Under the pieces are notes generated by a model that did not search any database, was not told the DNA's origin, and saw nothing but the letters and a program-made list of their open reading frames with translations. This document shows positions 1-11,458 of a stretch of DNA of 64,000 bases, one piece after another. The translations under genes were made by a program, and so were the position numbers. Each line of letters begins with the position of its first letter. The stretch's first letter is position 1. The DNA is from Protonemura montana (taxonomy: Eukaryota; Arthropoda; Insecta; Plecoptera; Nemouridae). The stretch spans positions 5,678,701-5,742,700 of the forward strand of contig OX387603.1 of NCBI GenBank assembly GCA_947568835.1. The letters run 5' to 3'.

Positions 1-815
1 CTGTTTGAGTAACTGGTGCACCCTCTTCACAGCTTTCTTGTATTTGCACAGCAGGGTTTTCTTTCTCGGTGTGCGCTCACCTAGACTGTACCCCAACTCT
101 CCGAGAATAGAGCCTCTTCTTTTGTGAATGACTAAAAATTATAAATGAACAAATACAATAAGAACTCCCAGGTTATTGGCATTTGAATGTACTGAATTTA
201 AAGTTATAGTGAAAGGAGGATGTGCATAGATTGATTTTAAACTTACCAAATGGTGTAGTCTGGTGAGAGGAGACTGATGGTGAAGATGGCCCAGCAGCAT
301 CCATGCCATCACCAACAAACTCTGCCTCAGACATGGCAACTGGACTATCATCTTGTGACGATTCTGCAATCGAATTTCAGTCCATATTAGCTACAGGCTA
401 GGAGAGTGTAGTACCCACTAGTAATGGCTATTTACTGGAACATAAAGTGTATGCCAGGACCTCAGATTCCCTCACCTGCCACAGTGTCGGTGTCTTTGGC
501 AATGTCAATGACATCATGATCATTTTCAGCAGCATACAGCTTAGGAAGCGCATTCTTGACCAACCGATTTTTTCTTATATTAACGAACTCGCTATTCTCG
601 AAATGTATAGCACACAAACGAAACCCCTTCGCTTTCAAATGTTCCGCAGTTGAACCCACCAAATCCTCGTTGCCGGAACGGGTCAACCAGGCATCGCGTT
701 GTGCTTGGTCTTTATTAGTGCAATAAAAAAAAGACAATGCCGGGTCCTTCAAATGAGTATTGGTGCACTCCCTATACTTGCAAATCATTTGCACACGACC
801 CGTGCCCTTTCCCAT
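1..815 (-). CDS. THAP-type zinc-finger protein, 5' three exons (3' end outside window)
   Basis: Exons read on the minus strand: 815-476, 363-247 and 113 to the window edge. Donors are gtgagg and gtaagt, and phases agree (1, 1). Exon 1 encodes a THAP domain, a C2CH zinc-coordinating DNA-binding fold: Cys12, Cys17, Trp43, Cys68, His71 followed by Phe72, and a Leu-Pro near residue 91 match the family pattern. Exon 2 is acidic and Ser-rich linker. Exon 3 is basic (GERTPRKK, then Lys-rich up to HQLLKQ), like the start of the coiled-coil region after many THAP domains. The third acceptor was chosen because it is the one that keeps the frame open. THAP domains occur in transcription regulators and in P-element/Kolobok-type transposases, and both remain possible here. 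The start Met lies nine residues before a second in-frame Met that sits closer to the first Cys. Confidence 0.72.
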
Positions 816-898
816 AGCACCACTTCAGACTTTAATTAGAGTTCTGGTAAATATCATCCACAGCTTTTAACACTTCTAGCACTTGTTGCTCTGCCTCT

Positions 899-945
899 AC
901 TGACGCTAAAGACGTCAGAGCTGACGCTAAAGACGTCATAGCCGC
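899..945. promoter_or_regulatory. Tandem CRE/ATF-like sites upstream of the THAP gene
   Basis: The segment ctgacgctaaagacgtcaga is followed directly by a second copy, ctgacgctaaagacgtcata. Each unit carries GACGTCA, seven of eight bases of the palindromic cAMP-response element. The pair lies about 90-120 bp upstream of the start codon of the minus-strand THAP gene, a promoter-proximal position. Binding of CREB/ATF factors is inference. The duplication itself is seen directly. Confidence 0.45.
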
Positions 946-1175
946 CGGCCATTATCAAAAACCTGGAACGCTAAAGCTATCTGCTACTCTCGTAGCAGAC
1001 AGCGCGCTCTAAATAGCAATCAACGGTACTAATTTTTGAATCTCACTGGGCTATCCTGCTTACCACCCCCTGGTGGCGACTGTGGCATTCGATGGCGGCC
1101 CGCGATCCCAGTCCGTTTCGGCCGTTACTCAGGGGTAGGAAGGAGGAGGGGATGATTTCTTTCTTCTGCTTTTTC

Positions 1176-1194
1176 CGTCGTCGTCGTCGTCGTC
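1176..1194. repeat. (CGT)n trinucleotide microsatellite
   Basis: Six tandem CGT units lie in a GC-richer patch (about 1070-1300). They make Arg or Asp runs in small overlapping ORFs on both strands. No splice or homology support makes either ORF a gene. Confidence 0.7.
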
Positions 1195-1419
1195 GCCGTT
1201 TGGAAGGCAAAGGAAAGAGATTCGAAGGAACCAGGGTCCACCTGCCGGTACACCTTTATGCATGGCAGATGGTGGCCGTTGGGCGCAATGCAGAGCGAGG
1301 AGAATACTTCCGAGTTCCGAACATTTAAAACTTATCGTTGAATTCGGTCCATGGGCTCTCTTGCATTTGTGAATTGTCTTGCTGTTTCTACAAAGTTTTA
1401 ACATAGCAGGCAAATTTCC

Positions 1420-4400
1420 AGTATTACGGCTTTACGACTCAAGTCGTCCCCTTACTTTCATAAAATGCCGCTGGGATTAGGCACATTCGCAGGCAAATGA
1501 AGCTAATTGCCTCAATTTTCGCAGATATCGAACTCGAAATCATATGTGCTTGTAGTTTTGGCGCTGTGTCATGTGACTCCACATATGATAACTTGGGCAG
1601 TTTGCACATCGAAACGTATCATTGCCAGCGATGAGGCTATATTAATATTATTTTGTTGGCATTTAGTACGTCGTTTAGGAACACATAAAACAGGTAAAGT
1701 GCGTGCTCAGCCCATTCAGAAGCATTCATCGTTCAAATTGTGCATTTAATTTTGAACGCTTCGGTTACATTTATCTTCAAAGAAGGGAGCACACAGTACT
1801 TAGTAGGCAGGTACTGCCGAATTCTTGAACCTACGCAATGAAATGCATTCCTCCTGCTTTAGAACAATCCAGTCCTTCTAGCTCACCTATCAAAAGATCC
1901 TCGAGCACACACCCTCCAGCAACTTGCACATGCACACGCAGGATTGCAGTCCTGGATGCGTTTTTCCGCACTCAGCCATGGCTGCCTCTTTCGAACTCGT
2001 AAAACACAAAAAAAGAGCGCTTTGGTTGTTCGTGGGCACCGGATCAATTCACAGACCGAGAATGCATCTTCTCGTTTGGCACATATCAAAACTTGTTTTT
2101 TAATTTCCTTGTATTTAATGTGTTGGTCTTATGTGTTGTTATGCCCTCAGTGAATCATGATCGTGTAACTTTTCCCACAGATGAGCGAGAAGATGCGTGA
2201 GATGAGATCTCCAATTTTAGCATATGGGACAAAATATTAGGTTGTCGTGAGAAGTTCTAAAAAACGATATTATCTAGTCTCGACCCAAGGAGCGAACACT
2301 CAACGAAATAACAAAACTATTGGTATATTGACGGTAAGTTACTGGGATCGCAATGAAACTCGAGCTTCGTCTGTTCTATTTATTTCAACCTCTAGCAGGA
2401 ACCGTGACTTCGTAAAGCTGTTGTTCCTAATATCCTGTACGCTTTGAACGGGGTAGAAAATATACCAGTTATTTTTGTAGGGTTCTTCCATTTTATTATT
2501 GCCTAATCTCACCCACTGAGCTCACCATGTACTGTCTACCCTCGCTAAATCACAACAATGCCATTGACTTAGCTTGTTAGCCATTTAAAATGAAAATAGA
2601 CTGCAATTTCTTTGCACACGTGCTGTTCGGTAATGACATGTGTATGCTATGCTATTTGTCGTTCAATGTCGTTCGGTGTCAAAGGTACCAGATTTGTGAG
2701 TAATGTTGATTGATGAGTAACCCGTCCTTTGCGAAGAGCAATTTTATTTGCAGCCAAAATGTCTCGCGAGAAACGTACGTCCACCACGCGAGCAAGAACT
2801 CGTGTCAGGGCTATGTTGTCACCGAGAGCGAAAGACACGACTCGCACACTTTCTCACCTGCGAAATCCAATAGAAGTCGAAACATGTGCCGGGTGGCAAG
2901 GAATTTTAGCTATTTAAATGTTGAACTTGAATGTTACGTGCCGGCCGGTCTCATCTAGATCGAAACGATTTGATAGTCTGCAATGTTATTTATGTTCCGG
3001 TAACAGCTTGCTGGTAAACGCCGGTCTGCCTAACTACCCAATACCCATGCGAAGAGGTGGATAGACCATGAATAGAGTTAGGAGAGATGACTTTCGCCAA
3101 AACTGAAAACTCAAATCTTTCCTCCAAGTCTTCACTGAAAAACGAATACTCAACGTAACCTGTGTGCTGGACAGTTTGAGCTATGGCCATGGTGTGGTAC
3201 CTTAGTTGAGAGAAAGGAACGTAGGTATTTCTTTAATATAACCCCACGGTTTCACCCAAATACTAGAACTTTGTTCAGTTTCGAGAAGCGTTTCCCTGTA
3301 ACTGCGTTCATCTCTATCGCGTGCATTTGTAATCGCAGACAAAGGCACATCTGCCCCAACCAGGCAAGGAAGGGCCAGAGGAAGTGGGGCACACCGCGCC
3401 ATCGGCCGAGATCGGGTTACGTGTGGATTCATTTTGCCGGTCGGTCGGTTGAAGGTAGTTCACGTTCAAAATGGTTGGCCACTCGATGGCACAGACAGAT
3501 TGGCCTTGTACCATCTTGACCAGCGCAAAGACACCGTCAATTGCACCCCTAGAAGTGGTTGATATAAATTATAAACCTCGAATTGGTCAATCCCTCTACT
3601 CCAGACCTTAGCCGAATTGCAGCTATTTTATGCGATTCCAATAATTCGGGGATTTTGGGTTCACATTCTTGGAACTTTTAGCAGTTGTAGGATTTCAGTG
3701 ACCGATATGTTTTCGTGTTCTTAGTACACAGCTCTCGTTCATGATTTCATACAACAAACATGTTTTTTTTTCGTTTTTAACAATACATTAAAGTAAAGTT
3801 AATTTAGCGGTTGCCTAGCGGTTTCAGCAACCGCTAGGCATTTTTAAAAAGGCCTATGTACAAGTTTTTAGCCACCAGCAAGATTTTAAGTCCGTCGCTG
3901 CCTTCAATCGAAAGGACACCGGACATCTAAAAATAAAAAAATGTTTTCTACTAATTAGCACCCGGTCTTCGTTTCACTAACGATGTCCACGATTCATCAA
4001 GCTTCACTGCACAAATTGCGCTCCCAAAACAATACTCCTAGAATTTCGCACTTTCGCGACGTGAATTCCCTTTCTTTATCATTGTTCTCTACAAAAAAAA
4101 AAATTAGAAAAGCGAAATAATCAACCCTTTGACGAGGAGATTTTTCACAAGTAGGCACTGCTTTTAAAAATAGATCAAACGTGCGCAGCGTGGTTTGTGC
4201 GAATTTAAATATCGATTTTTCTCGCCAACCTTAGGGTACTCGACGACAACGTCGACGGGTTATGAGGGTTGTGGAGGCTGGAGAGCAGAGTGGTGAGACA
4301 ATGAGCTGCCCAAACGAAAGCAGCCCTCTGTGATCTAGCCTAACGATGCGTCATACCTTCTAGTCACAATGGGATCGCTCTGGCAGGGGAGGGGGACGAC

Positions 4401-5040
4401 AGACCCTTCTGCGTTGTGGCTTCGTGTATGTCTGCATAAGCATAATATTTGCAATTTTGGAGTTGGGGATCACAGTGTATTTCAGTCGGTATTAGTTTGG
4501 TATAAACATTATTATGTTTCGATTTTGAGTTGAGTGAGATGATTGAAGTTAAGCAACATAGGCAACATGGGCAATATAGGTGATTTAGGCCCCCAGGGCG
4601 AAGGGATTCTATCCTTATTTCTAGGCTGGGCTAAGATCATCACTATCTTCACTCCTCTCGTCCATTTAATTACATAAGATTTTTGAAAATATGTTGTCGC
4701 GTTTAAGAATGAGCGGCAGATTGACCTGTAAACTCAAAAATTGTGTTGAATATGGTATGTTTTGAAGAACATGGACAATTTGTCTAAAAAAAATAAGCTC
4801 AAAAAATCTCAAATGATGATGTAAAAATACGAATAAAAGTGAAATGCGACTAGCTGACTTTTCATTTTCACGCATGGAACAACTCCATGCGAACAACACA
4901 TTTTAAATGCTTAATTGGTCTTTGTTTTTAGGGATCGCTTCGTTTTGCTCATCCAATAATTTAGCTAAGTCTCGGAGTCATTATGAAGAGAATATTATGA
5001 GATTTTGAATTTTGCTGTTGTAAGATTCCTCAAATAGTTA
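1420..5040. other. Intergenic spacer, no gene recognised
   Basis: AT-rich sequence between the divergent THAP and RANBP3 genes. The ORFs here are at most about 80 codons, overlap on both strands and show no recognisable domain or matching splice pair. The only structured item noticed is the perfect stem-loop at 3812-3840. Confidence 0.5.
3812..3840. repeat. Perfect 12-bp inverted repeat (stem-loop)
   Basis: TGCCTAGCGGTT and its exact reverse complement AACCGCTAGGCA flank a 5-nt loop (TCAGC). The stem is GC-rich inside AT-rich spacer and is followed by TTTTTAAAAAGG. It may be a mobile-element end or a structured RNA; neither is shown. Confidence 0.6.
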
Positions 5041-5071
5041 CCCGAAGAGGCCACGAGGTGGTACAGCCAAG

Positions 5072-5086
5072 ATGGATGCCTTGTAA
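5072..5086 (+). promoter_or_regulatory. Upstream ORF overlapping the RANBP3 start (TAATG)
   Basis: ATG GAT GCC TTG TAA is a four-codon uORF. The last A of its stop is the A of the ATG at 5086, the first ATG in frame with RANBP3. A second uORF begins at 5076 (ATG CCT TGT AAT GGC TGA) and overlaps the main start. This arrangement could limit translation or allow re-initiation, provided the transcript begins upstream of 5072, which the sequence alone does not show. Confidence 0.45.
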
Positions 5087-8000
5087 TGGCTGAAGTTCGG
5101 TTGGCGATAGCAATGGCAGACAAAGCTAAAAACGGTATTTAGTCAATTTCTCCTCAATTACAGATTAAATTGCCTTATTTTTTTAGATTTTCAAGTAGAG
5201 GTTAACTCCACGGTTCTTCCAATGTGCCATATGCATTGGGTTCTTGCTGGTTTAGTAAGAATTGATCTTTTATTATTTTCTTGACATGAGGCCTGCTGTT
5301 TTCACCAAACAAAATTAATCGTCTTTACTCTGTATTTCTGTCATTATTTCTAAAAATGTCTAACTTGAGTTTCGTTTCAGGAATTCCAGATGTGGACAAA
5401 TCGCCAGAAAGTACAGAAAATGAAGAAAATGAAGTTAAGGTAATTTTGGAAAATTTGTTTGGTTTGGTTTTAAAGCATGTCACTTTAGTATAAGACAGTC
5501 ACATCCAGCTTATTGCTATGTCATTCACTTATTAATAGCTGCTTAAAAATATAAATGCGGTGGATTGCCACTATGATACAAATCCTTGAAGATTAACGAG
5601 ACCACTCACTGGCTTACTCCATAAAATGAAACTGGTTTGCAAAATATGATATCACGAAAGTTCTTGCTAGCTAATACCAATTTTTGTATTCTACAGAGCC
5701 CAATCGTGATGCGAATCGATGCACCAGATTCTGCTCCATCTGTTGATCCAGAGCCCCCAGCTGTCTCGTTCTCTGGAGCGAGAGACTTTTTACCATACCG
5801 TGCATTCCCTTCGGTCCGCTCACCAAGTCGGGTTTTCTCGTCTTCAAACTCGACAAGCAGGTACTAACCGTCTTGTGAAGATAAGTTATGTTAAAGTTTT
5901 TTATAACCTAATATTTGTGTACATGGTATTAACCGAATGAAACGACACTGGAAAAATGTTTAATAAATGAAAAAGACGTGTATGTCATTAGGCGGTACTA
6001 ATGCCATCAGGCGCTTAGATATAGAAAACTTGTCCTTAAGTCAACAGAACAGCTGTTTCTCTGTGATTGTAAACATGCATTCAAATCACAAAAGTGAAAA
6101 GTCTACATCAAACCAGAATAAAAATAACTATTTTCTAAATACTATTTGTTAGAGAAAAGTATATTTTAATTTACACAAAACTTTTAGTCTATCAGTTTTA
6201 TATCGATTCATACCTACATTGCTTGTAAGATGCTTTGTACTAAACTGAAAAGGGAAAAGCCAATGTTTAGAGGTTTAGAGGTTTAGAAACCTACTAGTGC
6301 TTATTTCCCTCAACGGCCTTTTTCTTTAAAAGTGATCATCTGCTACGTACATGAATAATAAACTGTTTTTGATTTTGCTAATAAATATCTCTCCTTAACA
6401 GAGTCTTCCCAGGGCTTTCGGGCAGCCGAGGCACTGGATTGCCGAGCTGGCCTGGTCCGTTTGGTGGTGGCATGTTCGGACAGAGCGTTGTGACGGCGCC
6501 AGCCAGCCCCCGGCAACCGCTGCTGCGGCCATCCTCGCTGGCTGTCAGCAGGTGAGCATGAGCGTTGCTTAAATAAATGGCAATGCCCTATTAATTTTTA
6601 ACCCTTCTAGAGCCAGCCTTGTCTGGTGCTTTCATTGCTTTCCTTTCTAGGGTTATAAGCAATAGAAATGATAACTAGATGCTAAAAAAATATATTCCAC
6701 CTCACTTTACTCTGTTAAGAGAAATATCCCCTCCGATTTTCGAATCAGCAACCCTAGTATTACAAGGAAATTTGGATCTTCTGCAATCCCGGCAAATAAG
6801 ATGTGGAAATTTACGTACCTGATTATGTTTGCGATATTATGAGAAGCTGTGCAGGATTTGCTAACGCTGGTTTTTCACTACGGCAATCTCACGGCATGCC
6901 TCGTGCAGTGTTGCTTCTCTTTACTGTCTACAATTTAACCGTACTCTGGATTTTAACATTTTTCTACGGGACCGTTTTTGTACCCTTTTTTTTGTATGCC
7001 ATTAGTCATCAAAACTTTGCAACCTGTTTTACAATGCCTGGTGAAAAAGATAACTACTCGTTGGACTCATATTTTTGGCCATCGCCAGGAAAATACTTCC
7101 GTTCTCATCTTACATGTGCATTATTATTTCACCAGACATTGTACACCTGGCCCACGTTTACCAGCCCCTGCTTAAGCGTATCTGGACATGTCACGCTTTG
7201 AAAACATCTAAACACTTTTCATCAGTCCCTCTGACCGCTCATCTTGTCCCCTGTTGTCGTAGCAACGTGTCAAGCACCGAGCCGGACGACGGAGTAGCTG
7301 CGTCTTCCGAACCACACACTGACAAGCGCGACGACACCGCCAGCTTGACTGTTACCACAGCAACCACCACCACCACCGCGACACCCGTTAAGTTCATGCC
7401 CCTGGGTGGGGCAGCGCCCACGCACAAGGACGACAGGTGGGTGCTGGCACCAGACCTCACCCTCAGGAAGATGAGGCAGCGTTTTATTTATTATTGTGAA
7501 TGTTTTTGGAACTACGAGCAATTTGGAAGCGAATATTGCGGATGTAAATGGTAAATGGTTCATGCGATGAATGAAAAAAAAAACACTCAAACATCGGTTT
7601 TAGAACCAAGGAGGAAGCGGGGATCGAACTGATGCTGTTTTTGACATTGCTTTGTCGTCCACTGTATTGTTGTATATAAACAGCGACAAAAATATCAACT
7701 GTAACTTTTTGAAACTTGCTCACATTATAGAAATATTGGTGCTTTGCATGAAGTTTAGTTGTAGCATCATATTAAACAAGCTACAGTGGAATACTGGTAT
7801 GTTTAAAAATCTGACGAAAATTTTACTACTCCTGATATTGATATTGATATTTATTTACATCTTACGATTGTACATGGTATTGCACGTTGGTAAGGAACTA
7901 TTCTAGGTACAATTCTATTATTTTAATATATAATATGATGAATATAGTAATAAGCTAGGAACAATAACAATGTTAAGAATAATGTATAATTTAAGATTGA

Positions 8001-11000
8001 CTTTAGTTAGAAATTATTTTTCTGAATCTTGCAATCGTTACTCCTTTGGCTCTGTGCTCTGCCTTTAGGGCATTCCACTCTCGTATGGTCCTAGTGACCT
8101 GGGAGAATTTTCCAACGTCGCCTCTAGCTCCTCTCTCTCTAATCTTGTTTTCTTTTCTTGAGGGGTCTATTTTACCCCTCCACTCTGCCCATCCCGGGTT
8201 ACCGTCTACCGCCCGTTTGAGGTTGCAGAGTCTCGCCGTTTTTCTTCTACTCTGTAGCGTCTCCCAGCCTAGCATCTGTATGATTTCAGAGGGGCTTTCC
8301 CAACTTCTGATTGGTTCCCCATCTGGGCCCTGTGTTTCATTGCAATCCACTTCGCGCTATGTGCCGGGCTCCAATTTTTCGGGGTCATTGTCTATCAAAC
8401 ATTTGAAATGTGCTCTTTGAATTTTAGACCTTATTTTTTATTTGTCCAGACAAGCTTATTGTGTACAGTTCTGTGGTTCCTTCCTTATCGCAGAAATGTC
8501 AGCCCTGCTGTTAGCCTCAATGAAGTAACAGGGATAAGTTGCGAACGTCGGGAAAATTAGTTTGATTTTACTTAGCATTTGTAAGCAGTTTTGTGGATTT
8601 TTGACGCTGCCTGAGTAATCTTTTCACTTCTTACATTTATGATGCATCCTTTAACCATCTCCTGATATAGTCTAAGAACTGTCATAAGAAATAAGCCTTT
8701 ACTGGGTTGAAAGTGGAGCAGCGCTGTCCGGAACCGTCTGTGATGTATTGCCGACACTGTGTTGTGATTGGTTGCAGTGGCGCAGTGGGGGGCGCGGGAG
8801 GCGTGTCCAGCTCCGTGACAGGCTTTGTGTTCGGACAGAACTTGCGAGCGCGACCTGTTGCTTCCGACGCGACTGACTCAACCAGCACCAATAGCGCCAC
8901 AAGCAGCGTGAAACCGGTAAGAAAAGCATCAGATCGAATGTGACTAAAAAAGAACTTAAACTTGCAATTTTAATCAGATTTCACGGCCAAAAAGGAATCC
9001 GGATTCTACTTTTTCATTTGTCTCCGACAGCAGGCGGCCACCAGCAACGGCACCGCAGCTTCTGAGATGCTCTTCACGTCTATCATCCAGAGCAAGCCAC
9101 CGGCGGTAAGTACCAAAGTGTGGCTTTGAGCCTTAATTTGAGCCTCTCTCGATTAGAATCTCGAGGTAAACGTAATGTTATTTTTGTAATATTTTGCAGG
9201 CGGACAGCAGTGGGGGTGGAGTAGCTGGGGGCAGTGCAGCAGGCAGTAGCGGGACCAGCGGAGGGGCGGAGGCCAAGAGTTTGTCAGAGGCGGCGGCCGA
9301 GTACGTAGAGTCCAGAGCCGTTAAGCGCACGTACCAACGAGTGGCGCTCTTTACTGGCGAAGAGGAAGAAGATAACGCGCTGCAGGTACTTAATGGCGAC
9401 TGCAGGTTCAATGTTATTTGGTACTAACCAGGGCTTCGCGATTGCTCTTTATAACGTTGAAGGATGAGCGTTAAAGAGAGAAAATTATGTTAAATAAGGC
9501 TTAAAAACATTTGATAATGAAAAAAACTTGAGAATGTGAAAACTTGTGAACCATTAATTTTTAGGCATGATACATATCAATGCGGTCTACATACTTGCAG
9601 AATTTCATTATGTTTCGTCGAGAATTTTGTAAAATTATTGTTTTAAAAATGTAGCAGAGTTAAGTTAAAATATTTCCAAGGTCCTTTAAAAATTCATTCG
9701 AACTGGTTCAGCTGTCAAAAATACAAACATAAAAAAATAGATATATTACAGTTCGGTTTATTTATTGGATGGTGAAATTAAGTTTTTGCTATGCCTCTCC
9801 AACTATCCAACTATATCTAAATGAGACTATGAATAATTTAGATTCATCTAAACCGCTTCTTGGCTAAGTGTTGCTTAACTTGGCCACCCACCCAGCATGT
9901 ACTGCTCCTCTCTACCTAAGCTCAGCTGTGCTGACCTCGTGTTCCTGTTGCCGCAGGTGAACTGCAAGTTGTTTGCGTACAACGGTGCGACGGGTCAGTA
10001 CGTCGGGCGCGGGCACGGGACGCTTCGACTCAACGACCGTAACGGGCCGGACGGCAAGCTCTCGCGCGTCGTCATGCGCACGGCGGGCTCTCTTCGCGTT
10101 GTGCTAAACACTCAGGCACGTCCAGGCTGGCAGGATGCTGATCTGTCACTCTACTCTTGCAAGGGCCGATTTCACCAACGTCATTTAAAATGCCTTAAAT
10201 GGCTTAAATGGGGTTTAATTTTTACCGAAGTAGCAATTGTTTGATAGCAACAATATTTTGAATATTGCCAACTAATAAAAATAAGCAACAAATGAAGAAC
10301 GAGACAAATTTAGTTTTTAACGTGTTTGCTTCGAAACAGATTATTTGGTGACATGGAAATGTAAACAACAGGTCAATGCTGCTACTTACCTTGAACTCCA
10401 AATTGTGGTTAAAAAGTTAAACCCCGATCCTGCTAGGTTAACAATACTAATACATCACAAAATTCAAATTTGCATCATCTTCGTGTATGCATCTAAAAAC
10501 CATAATTGAAATATTTTTAAGTGGTAGCTAAGCGGGAAAAATCAATTTGGCTCTACAACCTCCCCTAAATGCGGATTTAGCGAGATTTTAGCGCTGTTGG
10601 TGAAATCAGCATTAAAAAGAGTAGATTTTCATATTTTACGATGACCAAATGTGGCTGGACATTTTGTTCGGAAACTAACAGCTGATTGTTTATCTCATAA
10701 ACGAAAATTCACTCTCTCCTACTTACGGTGATGATTTTTATGTAGGGTTCTAGGGTTCATACTTCTAGGTTCAACCAGATTCATACTTGATAATTTAAGA
10801 TGAAATTTAACACTTTTTATTTATAATTGGTTCTATAATTGTTTTTCTATTTAATACGTTCATGTCAAAGATGTCCAAGATGCTTTGATGTGCCACATTC
10901 TTGTGAAATGATTTGATAGCCTGTTTGTGTCCCTGCCACAGGTTTGGGCAGGCATGCTGGTGGACAGGGCAAGCCCTACGAGCGTCCGGATAACGGCCAT

Positions 11001-11458
11001 GGAGGGCCCGGGACAGATTAGAGTGTTCCTAGTCATGGTACGTACATAACACTACATAAATAATATTGTTCAAACACCAGGTTTATTTTTGGCTTCCTTA
11101 TAGGCTCAGCTATCGCAGACTGTCGAGTCAACGCTGAGTCGAGTCGAAGTAGCTATGTCTTACACCAAACTTTACTCAAAACAAGAAGGCGCCGTTGACA
11201 AACATTTGTTCTCTGCTTTTCCAGGCGAGCCCCAATGAAATTGACAGTCTCTATAATTCTCTGCAACTACGCGTACTCAGGCTAGAATTAGCGGGCTGTG
11301 TCCGCAGCTTGTCCCGCAGCGCGAAAGCCGACGACGAGTCGGCATCAACCGACGACGAGCCGGCATCAGCCAGCTCGTCGTCGACATCAACCGACGACGA
11401 GCCGAAATCAGCCAAGCGTGGCCGCACCTCCGAGTCACCGGACCAGGGCGACCAATAA
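5086..11458 (+). CDS. RANBP3: Ran-binding protein 3 homologue (nuclear export cofactor)
   Basis: Exons: 5086-5134, 5381-5439, 5697-5860, 6402-6551, 7263-7436, 8778-8916, 9031-9105, 9200-9385, 9957-10115, 10942-11037, 11225-11458; all phases agree. The product is 494 aa, or 485 aa from the alternative in-frame ATG at 5113; both have good start contexts, and the human protein is somewhat longer. RANBP3 binds Ran-GTP and CRM1 and promotes CRM1-dependent export. Evidence: a low-complexity N-terminal half, the FxFG-type box GFVFGQNLRAR, then a RanBP1-like domain spanning the exons at 9200-11224 (VNCKLFAYNGATGQYVGRG, SRVVMRTAGSLRVVLNT, RITAMEGPGQIRVFLV). The C-terminal tail is acidic and Ser-rich and ends in a basic stretch (KRGR). 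The vertebrate protein has two FVFGQN boxes; only one is seen here. The intron after 10115 uses a GC donor. A minus-strand LINE fragment lies in the intron 7437-8777. Confidence 0.93.
7831..8360 (-). mobile_element. LINE 3' fragment (C-terminal reverse-transcriptase region and tail)
   Basis: An open frame on the minus strand (8350-8003) reads LGWETLQSRRKTARLCNLKR and later TRTIREWNALKAEHRAKG. This matches the conserved stretch downstream of the polymerase domain in jockey/CR1-like LINEs. The 3' tail runs to about 7831 and ends in TGTAAATAAATATCAATATC, an AT-rich simple-repeat terminus. It is 5'-truncated, sits antisense in a RANBP3 intron and belongs to the same family as the fragment at 23584-23890. 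Confidence 0.7.

Noticed and set aside
1092..1413. ORFs on both strands with Arg or Asp runs
   Set aside because: Products of the (CGT)n microsatellite; no homology or splice evidence.
6803..7201. 132-codon ORF within a RANBP3 intron
   Set aside because: Biased toward hydrophobic and aromatic residues, with no recognisable domain and no matching splice sites. Likely chance.
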